From: Aquatica leii
Taxonomy: Eukaryota; Arthropoda; Insecta; Coleoptera; Lampyridae
DNA length: 64,000 nt
Direction: 5' to 3'
Assembly (NCBI GenBank): GCA_035610365.1
Contig: CM069432.1
Coordinates: 180,095,027 to 180,159,026, forward strand
The notes beneath the pieces were generated by a model. It was not told the origin of the DNA and searched no databases. It worked only from the letters and a program-made list of their open reading frames with translations. The position numbers were made by a program, and so were the translations under genes. Positions 1 through 12,861 of the stretch are shown here, one piece after another (the stretch's first letter is position 1; every line of letters starts with the position of its first letter).

Positions 1-401
1 ATTTATATTTTGATAAATTTGGAGGCATCTAAAGAAGAAACAGAAATCAGAACATTTGTTTGAATTTGAAGTGAGTACCCAAGATGGAACATGTCCCGTC
101 TTTAGAAAAGCAAGATGTCCCATCTTGGGTAAGCATACCTTTCTATGTTTACACGTGTGTTGTAACAATTTGAAACAACTTTAAGGGTTAAATAATGCAC
201 ACAATTACCCAGCAATAGTCATAATTATATGTGCTGTACATAAATATAATAATTTCTTACCATGAACGGAAAAATCCACACTCGTTTGCGCACAAAAACT
301 AATTATTTTCAGAGCAACTTGAGAACAAATTTAATACCGACGCAACCGTTTGAGGTGATGAAACCAAATTTGCACTGGGGGTTCAGACTTGGATATTAAC
401 T

Positions 402-464
<63 letters not shown>

Positions 465-546
465 AGATGGCGAATGTACCATTTTTTCATAACAAAATTG
501 GCATGTCGCATCTTAGGATACCGTCCCAACTGGGGTTACTCTCCCC
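1..546. mobile_element. Possible 3' end of a pogo-like DNA transposon
   Basis: The stretch carries repeats of a GATGTCCCATCTTGGG-like motif near 69-133 and a related block at 505-546 that ends ACTCTCCCC followed by TA. Read from the right, it begins GGGGAGAGTAACCCC after TA. That resembles the GGGGA-type terminus with repeated motifs of the pogo-like element at 36679. No transposase frame is visible, and the left part would lie outside the window. This is inference from terminal style only. Confidence 0.25.
404..460. repeat. (TA)n microsatellite
   Basis: Uninterrupted TA dinucleotide run of about 57 bases. Confidence 0.95.
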
Positions 547-824
547 TAATTATTTTTTCTTTTTAGACACGTTTTTCAACTAATTGAATTGCCAAGATTG
601 CTAATTTAAGATCTGCTGCCTATTATAAGTATGCTGTTGACTTTTATTTATTTACTGTAACACATTATGTTTATAATTTATAATGTTATATATCATAATT
701 ATTAAAACTTTTCTAAAGCATTTTATAAAATAATTTAATCAAATAAAGCTACATCAATATATATGTGATATCCAGACTCGAATCAGGATTTTAAAATGTT
801 ATGTACTTTCAAACCTCCTGTATA

Positions 825-1140
825 GGGTAAAAGCGTCGACCTTTACCGATGCGTCATGTATGAATTCGAGAGGTGGTGTTACCACCGTATGCTTAGAGTC
901 CCATGGGTGCACTACGTAGAGAACTAGAATACCTACAAATATCAAACGCAGAAAACTGGAGTACTTTGGACGAAATGAAAAATATCACTTATATTAGCTT
1001 ATCCTTCAAGGGAAAATAGAGGGTAGAAGATTAGCAGGACGCAGACGAATATCGTGGTCACGTAACTTGCAAATATGGATTAGAATAACATCAACAGGTC
1101 TATTCAGAGCGACAGTAAACAAATAATATAGTCTAATTTG
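825..1140 (+). pseudogene. Non-LTR retrotransposon C-terminal fragment
   Basis: From 874 one frame reads WCYHRMLRVPWVHYVEN. After a frameshift, about 937-980 reads KRRKLEYFGRNEK, followed by a stretch resembling the conserved QGKIEGRR-type segment. This order (YRRMLRVPW, then LEYFGHVMR, then QGKVEGKRSRGR) is typical of the region after the reverse transcriptase in insect RTE/Jockey-type endonuclease-reverse transcriptases. The catalytic domains are absent and stops interrupt it, so it is a 5'-truncated dead copy. The non-LTR class is fairly secure; the clade is not. Confidence 0.6.
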
Positions 1141-3246
1141 ATAGCCAACATCGACAGAGAATAGGCATTTTAAGAAGAATATATATGTATATAATAAAAA
1201 CAGTATACTTATGAGTTCTATGCGATGCATTTATAAACTGATGCCCTTGTTTTGAAACTGAAATAGTTACATCAGTTACATCTAACGACGAGATTGAAAA
1301 TTTTGCAGGTGATACAATAGAAACAGCAGAAGCACAAACACTTAAGTACCAGTCAATGTCAAAGAAGCTTTAAGTAGTAATCAGAAGACATCTACAATAT
1401 TAAATAATAACGCCGATAACACCAAACAGTGTAGAACAAGATTAACATTCTGCTGAGACAATTCGTCTAAGCAATAGTGGAATCTATGCCAACGTTAATA
1501 CTAAACATAAGAACCAGCAAACGAACACAGGCTAGGGGAAACCTCAAGTAATTGAACCTCAGTAAAACGAAACATTATTTTTACTCTATTATCAAGTTAT
1601 GGTAAAGATTTTTAAAAGTGTCTTCTGTATCTAGAATCCAAAAACCTTGGTTGCAATTAAAGAACGAAAGAATATACACCAAATGTAATAAGTTTTTATT
1701 TTTGGATAAAATATCACAAAAAAATAGAAAATTAAAAATCTAAGAAAAAAACTTAAAAAAACAAACAGCTAAAATAAAATAGCAAAGAAAAAAAGAAGAA
1801 CAGACACGAAAGAAGACTTAAAAGAGACAAAGCAAAAAAAACGAATTCAGAAAATTTAGCAACCAAGACCAAGAATAGAAAGTGGAAGGATCAGTAATGA
1901 ATCTATAGACCTTCATCCAGTTGAAGTGTTGACACCAGGTTCTATTAAACCAGGAGACACTTGTTCAGTTTAAATCTAGTGAAAAAGATCTTCTGTTACA
2001 TATAGGTACATTGTAGATATGTTGCTGCTGTTTAGGAAAAATAATAAACAAAGAACATTCTAAAGAATACGAGATAATGTGCTTAAATAGCTACACAATT
2101 TGACTATATTGAAAATGATATTTCCACAATCCGATATAAAGTAGGTGATTCAAAACTTAGTTAAGCAAACGCATTGATGAGAACATTTAATGAACCAATA
2201 AAGTTTATGTGACCTAATAGATAAAACAAATCTATAAGAAGTAACAGTTGCATCATATTAAAAAATAATAAGGAAAAAAAGCAAAAAAAGCAACAAATTA
2301 AAAAAAACTACATGTAATACATGATTATTACATCTTAGTTTTTTAAAACTAATATATTGCTTCTAGTCTGTCACAATTTAAAAAAAAATCATAAAACAAC
2401 TTTATACCTAAATTTAAATTTATGATAATATAACATTAGAATTAAATATATCAGACTTTTCAGAACACAATAAACAGTTAAATTAAAGTACCAATTGTTT
2501 AATTATTCTACTACTTCATTGCGGTAATCATGATTGTTATTTAAGTATCAAAGGTTAATCAGCTTTAATTGGCAGCTATTTGCAAGCCGCAGCTACTGAA
2601 TAAGGTATTTTTTATTATTACTTTATGGTTTAATTTTTTGTTAGCGAAAAACGAAATTATTATACCTACAAAATTGTAATTGCAAATATATATTCTACTT
2701 TTTGTAGGTTTGTTAAAACTATATATTTATTATTTAGATGATTCATTTGTTTTGTCGATTTGTACCAGTTTTTGTTTAGCAAGGTTGAGTTATGATACTA
2801 TAAATTTGTTTCTTTTATTATTAAATTTTACAACACATGTAAGTTGACTTTACTTCAAATGATGTATTATATACATATCTATAGAAATTAAGTAATATTG
2901 CATTCTTATTTGTGTGTATTTTTTGTTAATTGTTTATGTTAGTCTCTAAGGTACACCATATTTTTAACTAGTCGCAAACCGTAAATGTGTAACATTTAAA
3001 ATAGTGACAAAAAACAGCTTTAAAACACAAAAACAAAATGAATACAAATTGAAGAAATAAACAGGCTTGATAAATACAACAAAAAAATTGATGCGAGGCT
3101 GATTACAAAAAAGTTCAATATTGAGCATAAAAATTAAACTTTTTTACATAAATTGTTATACGTTTCAAATTCTAAAAATTATTTACTAAATAATAATTGC
3201 GCAGTAAGAGAATACTCCACTGCACTTCCAAAAATGCATTGACACA

Positions 3247-3248
<2 letters not shown>
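1141..3248. other. A/T-rich stretch without recognisable gene
   Basis: Very A-rich sequence (densest at 1680-1860 and 2260-2400). No frame gives a recognisable protein. A short readable stretch near 1908-1960 matches nothing I know. It is probably old transposon debris. Confidence 0.5.

Positions 3249-3296
<48 letters not shown>
3249..3296. repeat. (TA)n microsatellite
   Basis: TA dinucleotide run of about 48 bases. The sequence from 3300 to 3740 after it shows no supported gene. Confidence 0.9.
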
Positions 3297-3302
<6 letters not shown>

Positions 3303-3739
3303 TAACATGAGTGAAATATGATGGCAGAGTGTTCTCCGAAACGATCGTTCAGTGGTTTACTTTGGTGGCATTTTCACATTTGCATTGACGTTGTTACCTT
3401 ACTCGTTATATGTGTCAGTTTTACCCTACGGCTTATTCAAAATTTATTTGAATTACGTGGTATAAAATCAGCTTTCAACGTTTCCATCTCGATAATCGTT
3501 TGCATACGAAATATAGTACTTATTAAAAAAAACTGGTGTGGTCAACACACGACTTTCCTATAAGAAATGATGAAGGAATATCTACATATTTTTTTAAGGT
3601 TATGATGTCATAAAATCATTTTGAAGTGATATGTACACGTTTGTATTGATTTTCTAGCATATTTGTGCGCCTCGATATTACTTACCCCTTTAGTAAATCA
3701 GTTTAAAAAAATCGTAATATATTCATGAATTCAATTTAA

Positions 3740-4800
3740 ATTACAAATAAAATATTTGATAAACTGTTAATGTTAGAAATTTTTTATTTGAATAAATTGT
3801 TCGCAAAAATTATCTTTATAAGAAATTGTAAAAATAATTCGAATAATTTACATACATACAAAATTATATAAGAAAAGCTGTTAAAAATGGCGGATACACC
3901 CACTTTCGGTTTCTTTATCAAACCCATCTTTTGACAAAACAGAGAGAATATAAAAAGCCAGCTCTACACCAAATTTCAAGTTGGTTTGAAAGTTATCGTG
4001 GGTACATCCAAAGATAATTTAAAAAAGATGCAGCACTCCGTATATAAATAAGTCAAATATCTAATAAACTGTTATTGTTAGAAACTTTTTTTATTGGAAT
4101 AAATTATTAGGAAGTCTTAACTCTATAAGAAACTGTAAAAATAATTCAAATAATTTACATGTACAAAATTATATAAGAAAAACTGTTAAAAATGGCGAAT
4201 ACGCCCACTTCCAGTTTTTTTATCAAACCCATCTTTTGATAGAATCGAGAGAGTATGAAAAACCAGCTGCATACCAAACTTCAAGTAATTAGGACTTTTG
4301 GTTCGAGAGTTATCGTGGATACATCCAAAGATAATTTAAATAAGATGCAGCCCTCCGTATATAACAAGTCAAACAACTTTACAGAAAAGCTGTTATTTTT
4401 TAACGTATCTTGCTTTTCTTTCAAGATATGGAATTTTTTCTAAAAAAAATTGTCGTAGGCAGGATTCGAACCTAAGATCATATATGGAATTCACTTTCAA
4501 TTATAAATAAATAAACTGTTAATGTTAATGGAAAAAAATTTATTTGAATAAATTGTTAAGAAAAATTAACTCTATAAGAAACTGTAAACATAATTCAAAT
4601 ACTTTACATATGTACAAAACATATAAGAAAAACTGTTAAAAATGACGGATACACCCACTTCCGGTTTCTTAGTCAGACCTATCTTTTGATAGAACCGAGA
4701 AAGTATGAAAAGCCAGTTCCATACCTGATTTCAGGCTACTAAAACTTTTGGTTCGAGAGTTATCGTGGGTACATCGTTACATACAGAGAGACACACACAC
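3740..4800. repeat. Three diverged tandem copies of a ~300-bp repeat
   Basis: Copies start near 3751, 4053 and 4505. Each contains, in order, an AAACTGTTAATGTTAGAA-like start, TATAAGAAACTGTAAA, AAAAACTGTTAAAAATGGCG, ACACCCACTT, CCATCTTTTGAT and a GAGTTATCGTGG block. The second and third copies are separated by about 150 extra bases that include a tRNA-like B box. The last copy ends in a CA/GA-rich tract (4785-4812) and an A-rich tail. The roughly 60-codon open frame in copy 2 is not conserved between copies. It is probably a non-autonomous or SINE-like repeat that has been tandemly amplified. Confidence 0.75.
4451..4480 (-). repeat. tRNA-like B-box fragment (possible SINE piece)
   Basis: On the minus strand positions 4472-4462 read GGTTCGAATCC, the consensus pol III B box (T-arm of a tRNA). 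No matching A box, acceptor stem or cloverleaf is visible, so this is not an intact tRNA gene. It may come from a tRNA-derived SINE inserted between two tandem-repeat copies. Confidence 0.4.
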
Positions 4801-5044
4801 ACACAGACACCTAAAATTTTTTGTCAAAAATACTTTTTTCTGATTCAAGAGATCTTGAAACGTGAAATTATGCAAAAAAAATTTTTTTTGAAAAAAAATT
4901 GCAATCGCTATACTTGCTTTATAGAAAAGTAAAAACAATAACAAGACAACCCCAAATGTAATGTACTTCTTGTTATAATTAAAGAGGTTCCGAGCGATAC
5001 AAAATTAAGTTTACAACAATCAACCTTTTTTTCTTAGCTTTTGA

Positions 5045-5500
5045 AGTTTATCTGGCTAAGCTCTTCTTGTTTTTAGAACAAATCGAAGTTCTTTACGTTC
5101 GCGAAACGACGCGGCTGCTATGTTAAAGTTTGAGTTTTTGTCTTTAGATTACGATGAGCGCTTAATGGATACTATTTGCAGTCGTCCGATGTGAACAGAC
5201 CAATCCATTGGTACTTACGTTACCACCATGCGATATCTATTTCTTTCGCTATCAGAACCGGTCTCAAATCAAATACAGCTCAAGATAATTCGCCGAAATC
5301 TAACGCTGTTCTATCAACATCCGTTAGCGTTGATTGAGCTCACATCTATCTTGCAGTTAGTATTGTTAAACAAGCGTTTGGAGTCAAACATCAACTCTCG
5401 TAAAGAGATCAGTGACACAGTTCATGAATATTAGCTTTTGCTAATAAGACTTCTACGTTTTCTTCTTCTGTATCTACTACTACTTTGAATACTTGTTCGT
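5045..5500 (+). pseudogene. Gag fragment of gypsy family 1
   Basis: The translated sequence follows the gag of the LTR element at 16201-26955 residue by residue: LLVFRTNRSSLRS near 5066, LDYDERLMD, GTYVTTMRYLFLSLSEPVS, then IRRNLTLFYQHPLAL and NKRLESNINSR. One stop codon interrupts it near 5190, and no LTR or pol is attached. It is useful as a reference. Where the young element has an in-frame stop (between its two gag pieces at 20252/20251), this copy reads through with a glutamine codon. Confidence 0.8.
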
Positions 5501-7930
5501 TGTTTTCTGAAGGTGGTAAACAGTGATGAGCATTTATAAAATAATTTTCTACACGTATACGTAGAAAATAGGTAGAAGTAACGTATATATATATAATCAT
5601 TGATGATAGTTGATGTATAATCAATGATATAATGTATAATATGTAGACAATGTAGATAACGACGTAAATAATGTAGAATAAGCGTCGTTTTTAAAAACCC
5701 AATCTGCCAACAGCTGCTACAGCAGCAGCCTACTTTTTACTGCTATTTCTTCTTGGAATCTGGTTCTAACGTTCTAGTAATACAAGTTTTATGTATTACC
5801 GTGAACCGAGTAGCAATATTTAAGTCTTTACCAAAGTCAAAACAAAACACTCAAAAAACAGTACTAAAGTTTCGAACTTGAATAAATATTGTTCAATAAT
5901 TGTCACGAAAATGTAAAAAAAAACTTTTCTTTTCATGAACCCTATTTTATTTTAAATGTAAGTAGGTTCAACGATTTCCATTAAGATATCAATGAAAATA
6001 GTGATTGATGGGGCTTTATATTCATATTATAATTCAAGTTTAACATATTGTAATTGTATTGGTGTATGTACATTTGTAGAAACTAAAACCATTAAAATAA
6101 AAGCTTCATTAGTGTGTATCGAGCAGATTTGACACTTAGTTTTAGTAATGACAAATCTGTCGATGACAGCATAAAAAAAATACAATCTTATATTTTACTT
6201 TTATTTATTTATTATATTTTCCATTTTCTTATTGTCGAATGGAAATAATTGCGAGCACAAAAAACAGAGTGTTAAAATACAGTGCACGCCGCTTAATAGA
6301 ATCACATTGAGACTTTTAGGAATTTTGATAACAATCGAAGAACAACAATATCCAAAATTCAGAAAAAAAAACAAATACAGCAGTAAATACATCCTTACAA
6401 GCAGAAAATGTCAAAATAAAAATTGGATAAAACGTTTAAAAAATTCAAAATTTTGAGCCAATTAAATAAAAAATTACTGACTGGTAACATTAAATAGTTG
6501 TTGACACCGGTAATAAAAACAAATCAAAAATAACATATGATGTTTAATTTACTGTTCTAAGAACTCGGTAATTTGCTGACACTAAAAATAAATACAAAAT
6601 AACGTTATCACATAAGATGTAGTTAAATGAAGTTGTTATTCTAAGAACGCATATGCTTTCCAAGTTAATTCTCAAAAAGAACATATATTTGCAGATGTGT
6701 AATGCAATGTTACGTAGGTCAGTCAAAATACTAGAGTAAATAACACTGCAAAAATAAAGCTAAACATGCAAAACAAGTACAATGATAAAATTTTTCACTC
6801 TCAACAAGCGTATTATATATAATTTATACAAAAGAATTTTATTACAATACATCAATTCATTTTTGTTTTATCCAATACTGCAGAATGTTTTAAGTGTTTT
6901 TGTTCTTATTTTGATTTAATAGTTAACTTCAAGAGGAAACAAAAAAGATTTTAAAACAGATCAGTTGTTAAAATTTGTACTCGCACAACATGTAAGTATA
7001 GCAACTTAACATTCAAATTATATTAATTATTTATATAATAAATCACTACTTCATTAAACGTTTCTTTTTATGAGACTTGATATAATTATAATTGGATGTA
7101 AGAAACTGTGTGATAGAAGGAAAATTTTCCACTAATTGTTATAATAAATAACTTGATTACCAGCAGTATACATTTCATGTGTAAACCTTCTTAAATTCCT
7201 TTGGTAAGAATCTAATTCAATTTTGTTGACCAGTTCAACTTTTTTTGGAGCATGAGTCTTCGGCAACATCAGATTTTTTCAATACTTCACAGAATTCCCT
7301 GTTGCAACAGCAGCAGCAAGTTTAAAAGCTTTTTCGGCTGGATATATTCACAGCTACAATTTATTTACAAAAAGGAACTGATGACGTTATGAATGTTTTG
7401 TGCTTCAAAACAAACAATTTTTTCAGTTCAGCTTTCCATGGCTTAAAACTGTAATACAAATAATCATTTTAACAATTAAGTAATACTGTCTTTACTGTAA
7501 ACACAATAAGTATATTCTGTACTATAAATCAAATAGAGACAATTCGTAAAAAATACTTACCATATGTTATACAAGGTTTAAATAGATTGTTTTAAAACGT
7601 AAAATGAATATAACGAGTAACAACGTAAAATGCAACCAAAACGTCGACAAAATTTATCAACAAATACTTGATGATTTTAAACAAAATTTTGCGCAGCTAA
7701 TACGTAGGTATATTTTACATGGTGTTTTTATCTTTGGTAGCACAGTAAATACTAAATAACTATCTTTTTTTCTTGGTGTCTGTTGCTCTTTCTTTTAAAT
7801 ACTTTATTTCCCGCGTTTTATTTGTATTTTATACATAGTCTACATACTTGACATTTTCTACATCAAATGTGTCATGTAGAAAATTGTTAACGAAAACGTG
7901 ATAAAACCCAGTAACTATATATTTCGCTTA
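5501..7930. other. A/T-rich stretch without recognisable gene
   Basis: No supported coding region on either strand; frames above 60 codons here are low-complexity. A CAG/GCTGC cluster lies near 5710-5735. A Tigger-like block (CAGTGCACGCCGCTTAATAG, 6281-6300) has no inverted partner nearby. Confidence 0.5.
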
Positions 7931-9700
7931 AAAGTAATTAGCAAGCATTTAGAAATGTGAAAATTTGTACATTAAAATGTCTTCTTTCTAGATTTATATT
8001 CGCAAATTCAGATATTATCCGGTCCTTATCTAAATTTTTGGCAATGTGATTTTCAATTAAAATTAAGAACAAGCTTGAAAGTCTTTCGTTACTAATTGTA
8101 TTCTTCAAATTACTTTTTATGAGCTTTAGTTTTAGAAAAGATCTCTCTGTGGTTGCAACTGTTACAGGAATAATTAAAAATAAAATAATAGCTAAATCCA
8201 TAATTCTTTTTATATTTTTAAGATTGTCTGAAAGAAAGTAGTTGTGAGGAAATTGTTTCGGCAATGTCATCTATATATTAATTAATTAAAGTTTTTCCTG
8301 CTTGAAATATCTCAGAATCAGAAGCTGTTCTCAAAAAATTTGGTGTCAAAACAAGAAACGTATTTTTAACCTTATTTAAGCCTTCAAATCAATGTTATTT
8401 GAGTGTAAGCTATGTCCATAGATTTAAAAGAAAACATTAACTTTAAATCTGGGTTCCTCGTCTTCAAAACGATATTCATTATTCACTTCATCATAATATT
8501 TCTTTGCCCTAATGATGCGACGATTTTGAAAATCTATTGCTGTTCTCTATTTGCGTGTCAAAACCTCAGCTTCAATTTTTAGTTGGTTGTATTCACTCCG
8601 TTATTATTGAATTTAATCTTTGGCTGCTTGTAGTAATGTAGCCGCTGCAGAAATATTTTGTTGTTTATGTTGCAATTGTTTACTAACACAATCAATTGTT
8701 TGTAATATTTTTGTTTCCGTAACTATAATAAATATTGTTTCAAATGTTTCTAATTTTGTTTTTAAGCATTTATTTTCCCCAACTTCGGGTTTATTTAAGA
8801 AAGTTAATATTATTTTAGTAAAACATTTCATTATATTCATATCGAAGAGCCATTAATCCATCGTCGTCGAGACGACCATCTGGTTGGTGTAAGCTTTTTG
8901 AGTTTTCGATTTTGAGATTTTAGTTTTGATATTAAATACTGATTCCATTGAATCTGAATGTGTGTAACATTGCCCATCTTTTGATCCTATACGCAAAAAA
9001 TACGTACACATTTTCAACAAAATCGTAGAAGTTTCTTACTTCTGGTACTGCCTTTACACTGTCATTTAAGACTAAATTTAAATTATGTGAAGCATAGTGA
9101 ACAAAGTGTGCATTTGAAACTGTTTTTAAAATCTTTGCTTGCACGCTATTATAAGCACCACTTATATTTGCCGTCCCATCATATCCTTGACTACGCAATT
9201 TCGTTATATCCAGATCAATGCTGTTTAAGATACTAAGAATGTTATTTGTCAAACATTCTGAGTTTTGACTCTTGACAAAAATAAAAACTAAAAAAGATTC
9301 ATGAATCACTACATCAGGTGTATTATTAATGTTTTCTGCAATTTCAACATGACGAATTATAATACTTAATTGATCTATCTTAGATACATCTTATGTCGTA
9401 TCTACAAGTATAGAATAAAATGAAAAAAAAAGTTAACCTAATCACAAATAAACCTAAAATTCTTACCGTCTGCATTATTCGAAGAAATTTCATGTAGTGG
9501 TTGCATTTCCGTATCTCATTCTTGATAAACAATACTACTCAAACTTCTGCTTTCACTTTCTGTTGAATTATTACTCAAACTTTATTGTTATTTATTTATT
9601 TAAGAACGATGTAATTTTAGGTAACTTACTACGCTTAATTGTTTCTTCTTCTCTTTCTTTTTGTTTAGCAGCCTCTGACTTAAGTATGTTTTTACAATTA
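7930..9700 (-). pseudogene. Decayed hAT transposase (ZMYM1-like group)
   Basis: Read right to left, an N-terminal piece EEETIKRSKLPKITSFL (about 9690-9590) is followed by a region ending SKIDQLSIIIRHVEIAE (9390-9325). Next comes the core SQGYDGTANISGAYNSVQAK with ASHNLNLVLNDSVK (8932-9309), then QTIDCVSKQLQHKQQNISAA (8613-8840). Last is the C-terminal dimerisation segment with ATTERSFLKLKLIKSNL and NERLSSLFLILIE (7938-8270). This is the order in hAT transposases of the TTF-zinc-finger/ZMYM1 group. Stops and frameshifts separate the blocks, and the N-terminal zinc finger and part of the catalytic region are missing. I could not define terminal inverted repeats. It is inactive. Confidence 0.85.
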
Positions 9701-9969
9701 ATATAATTGAACCAAGTGTGACCGCCAGACGAAATTGCGTTGTATGTAACGTGTAACTACTGTACTACAGCTGTAACACAGATACTGAAATAAATGTAAT
9801 TTGTAAAGGATTTGTCACATGATATGCACAGTACACAAAATTGACACGACGATCCATTCTTACGAATATAATACAATAAGTAGCGTTCTGATACGCTGTC
9901 TTTAGAAAGACGCGCAGAAATTTTACAAATTACTAAATTATACCTAAACATACGATGCGTCACGCGAAA

Positions 9970-12530
9970 AGATCATGAGGTTAGAAGTGGTTGGAATAAA
10001 TGCAGGACAAGGAAAAGCGGGGGTGGTTGGTAGCACAAGTGTGCGAGCCTGAGTTCGGCGAGTCCTGCGCTTCATCGAGCCCGAGTTTCGTGGAACACTG
10101 TGGAATACCGAACCCTACGCTACTGGGTTGGTCACTCTCTTTCGTTTCTTCTACAAAGAGAAGAATAAAACAGACATCTACATCTTGTCTTATCTTTCTC
10201 CGTCAGTCTTTTTTCTTTCTTTCTCGTCTTTCTTACTTTTCTTTTTTTTTATATCTTCTTGTTTGAATGTTTTCTTATATTTTTAGTAACTTTTTCTTCT
10301 TCTTCTTTACTGTTCATTTAACTATGTTTCTTTTCTTTTTTTTTCTTTCTCAGTTACTTTTCTCGTTTTATCGGTTTTAGTGGGTTTTTGTTTTGTTGGG
10401 TTTGGGTTGAAACTTGAAACTTGCACTCTACATACTTCCTCTTAGTCGGCATTTTCATGTCGTCAGTCATATCTATTAAGTCGATAGGATGTGGAAATTT
10501 AAAGTCAATCGCGTATTTCAAGCTAAGTTGCAGTACAAACAAATGATACGATAGCTTGAAAGTACTAGTGTCGTTAATCACTTGCGAAAGAATCTTTGCA
10601 GTGTTTTACAATTTGAACTGAATACGTCTATAGAAAATGTTTCAATTTCAGGACGACACAAACGTCATTACTTAAGGGTCTTTCCAGGTCGATACTTTGA
10701 CGAATTCTTTCCGTCATATTTTTACTAAAGTCTCGCATCTATTCGGACGCAGTAAACGAGTGAATGATGTTAAAATCGAGAAGAAAATAACTCGCAAGCG
10801 GAATATTACTACTCTCGTTAACTAATTTCAAGTTCGATTGTAAAATGGTACATAAAGAGTTCAAACGGAAATCTGCTAGTGTTTTGATATCCCAAACCAC
10901 GGCATCTGTTAATAGTACGATGACTGTTGATCCTTTTGCTAGGAGTGAATCAGATGACAAAGTGACAACTCTTATTTCTTCTATTGCTGCTAATTCTTTT
11001 TCTACTCGATAAATGGAATTTAAAATTTTCTCGGAAAAGTTCTAGTTTGCTTACTGAATTTCTTACTAGAGGCGATGAACTATGCACTTCTAGAAAAATT
11101 CTCCAATCTTTTTTCTCTTCTTACAAATGACATGTGGTATAATAATCTATGTAATCAAATGCTGACTGTTTCGCATAATTTCTCTACGTGGTCCGTACAG
11201 AATAATGTTTTGTACCACCGAGCTAAGTCTCTATTTTCCTCAGCCGATATCTGAAAATGGGTAGTTCCTGGAAACTGTGGCATGACTAATATCAAAGCAA
11301 AAATTCTACAACATTACTATTGACTACAAATGCGTTTTGATGTTTCTCGTTATATCCGTCAATATTCGATTTGTCCTGCTCATAAAGTGTCTTCGTTGGT
11401 TATCTTCCTCGTTTTTCTACAGATCACTGTTATATCCTGGTAGTAACTGATTACTATTTTTTTGCAATTGCAATTGCTTCATCCATTTGTAAAATCATGG
11501 ATGACCAAGTTTTTAACAAGATTTGTTCTTTTTATAGTGCAACGATTTTATTTACCCCTAAGCAAACCCATCTGAACGAATCAATGTAGTTTTAAACACA
11601 ATGATCTGACTTACATCAAAAACAATTATCGGCATTGTGGTATACACCCCGCTAAAATCTTTTGTGTTATACGAACCGCCAAGCATAAAGTCATTGAATG
11701 TAGGTCATACTTTGCACTCTTTCGTCGAAAACAAGTTACTGCGGCTAAAATCTTTGGTAAACCTTCTTCGGATAAAGCACTTACAAGATTTTCTCTTTTT
11801 CTTGGACATTATTAGAAGGATATGAAACCCGATTACACTTATTCAGATACATCCCAGCAAAAGGTCGATAGTAGTACCATTTTCTCTTTTAATGTTTCGC
11901 TTAGATATCCTCGTAAGATTACGCAACGATTAGCTTGATGTAGGTTAGTGATTGGTTTTTTTCGACATATCATTTAGATATTATAGTTCAAGTACAAGTT
12001 GAATGTGATGTATGGTTTTCCTCTTCGCGTTAGCAATATTTCGCTCATAGTAAGTAGCGTTAAGTGAGTGGTTAATAGATACTACAGCTTGCTGATTTAA
12101 AAAGCGTTACAGCTACTACCAATTTTGTCTTTTGGCCTTATTTTTTGATACTCCGTAATTTTTCTTTTGGATAGTGGTGTTGGTTAAATTTGCTTTTGGT
12201 TTAAGAATTTTTAACCCTTGTTTAAGCGTTTTATCTGCTGTTTAGGGTGGTTGATTGGGCAGTTACGGTAAGTTACCTTGGTTTGGCTATCTAGGGAAAT
12301 GTAGTTGAGCCGTACAAAAACATCATAATCATAACAATCTTTTGGCTTTTTTTTCTCTCTTTTTATATAGTTTCAGGGTCGGTGTCTTGTTTCTGCTGGT
12401 TTCAGACCAGACTCTTTTTCAGGGCGGGAGAAAGATTATTGTAGTCGAGCGAGTACTGGATGTGGTGATGTGCTCTTGTATTACTAGTAATTGTAAATTT
12501 ACATAAAACTTTATTTGAATTTGCTGGTAG
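9970..12530 (+). pseudogene. Decayed plus-strand copy of gypsy family 1 (pol region)
   Basis: The C/T-rich block at 10115-10270 matches the reverse complement of 18650-18850 in the young LTR element nearly base for base (for example TCTACATCTTGTCTTATC is close to TACATCTTGTCTTATCTTTC). Around 11230-11300 the translation is similar to the segment before the integrase zinc finger. At 11420-11560 an integrase-core-like frame reads YILVVTDYY, then KIMDDQVFNK, as expected after the first catalytic Asp. Many stops interrupt it. LTRs could not be delimited. This copy shows that other members of the family carried a real pol, unlike the short element at 16201-26955. Confidence 0.6.
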
Positions 12531-12861
12531 GTACATCAAGTAAGGATGTCGAAGCTGCACACAGATAATGAAAGTTTTGAATGTCTATTAACGATAAAAA
12601 ATTAATGCCGTAAACGTATCTTTAAATTTAATTCACGGGTCACATTGACCACAGAAAACATTTAGTTTATGTGCACGATAACTTGTGCTCGGGAATTATT
12701 TTTTGAAATTTGTGATTCGAATGGAGCGTCATGTGTTTAAAAAATGTTTAATTCGGCTACGACCCTACAATGAGTTTGATCAAAATTTTCACGTTTTTTC
12801 TCATCGTCAACTTTTTTTGACATTTCAATTTTTAATTGTATTTCAAAAAACTGTCTATTTA

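Noticed and set aside
3318-3563. 81-codon plus frame with a hydrophobic stretch
   Set aside because: No recognisable family, and no splice or promoter context; likely chance.
6281-6310. CAGTGCACGCCGCTTAATAG, resembling a Tigger/pogo terminal repeat
   Set aside because: No inverted partner within a reasonable distance, so no element can be delimited.
10000-10266. 88-codon Ser/Phe-rich frame
   Set aside because: Its second half is the C/T-rich tract shared with 18650-18850; the frame is not kept in that copy.
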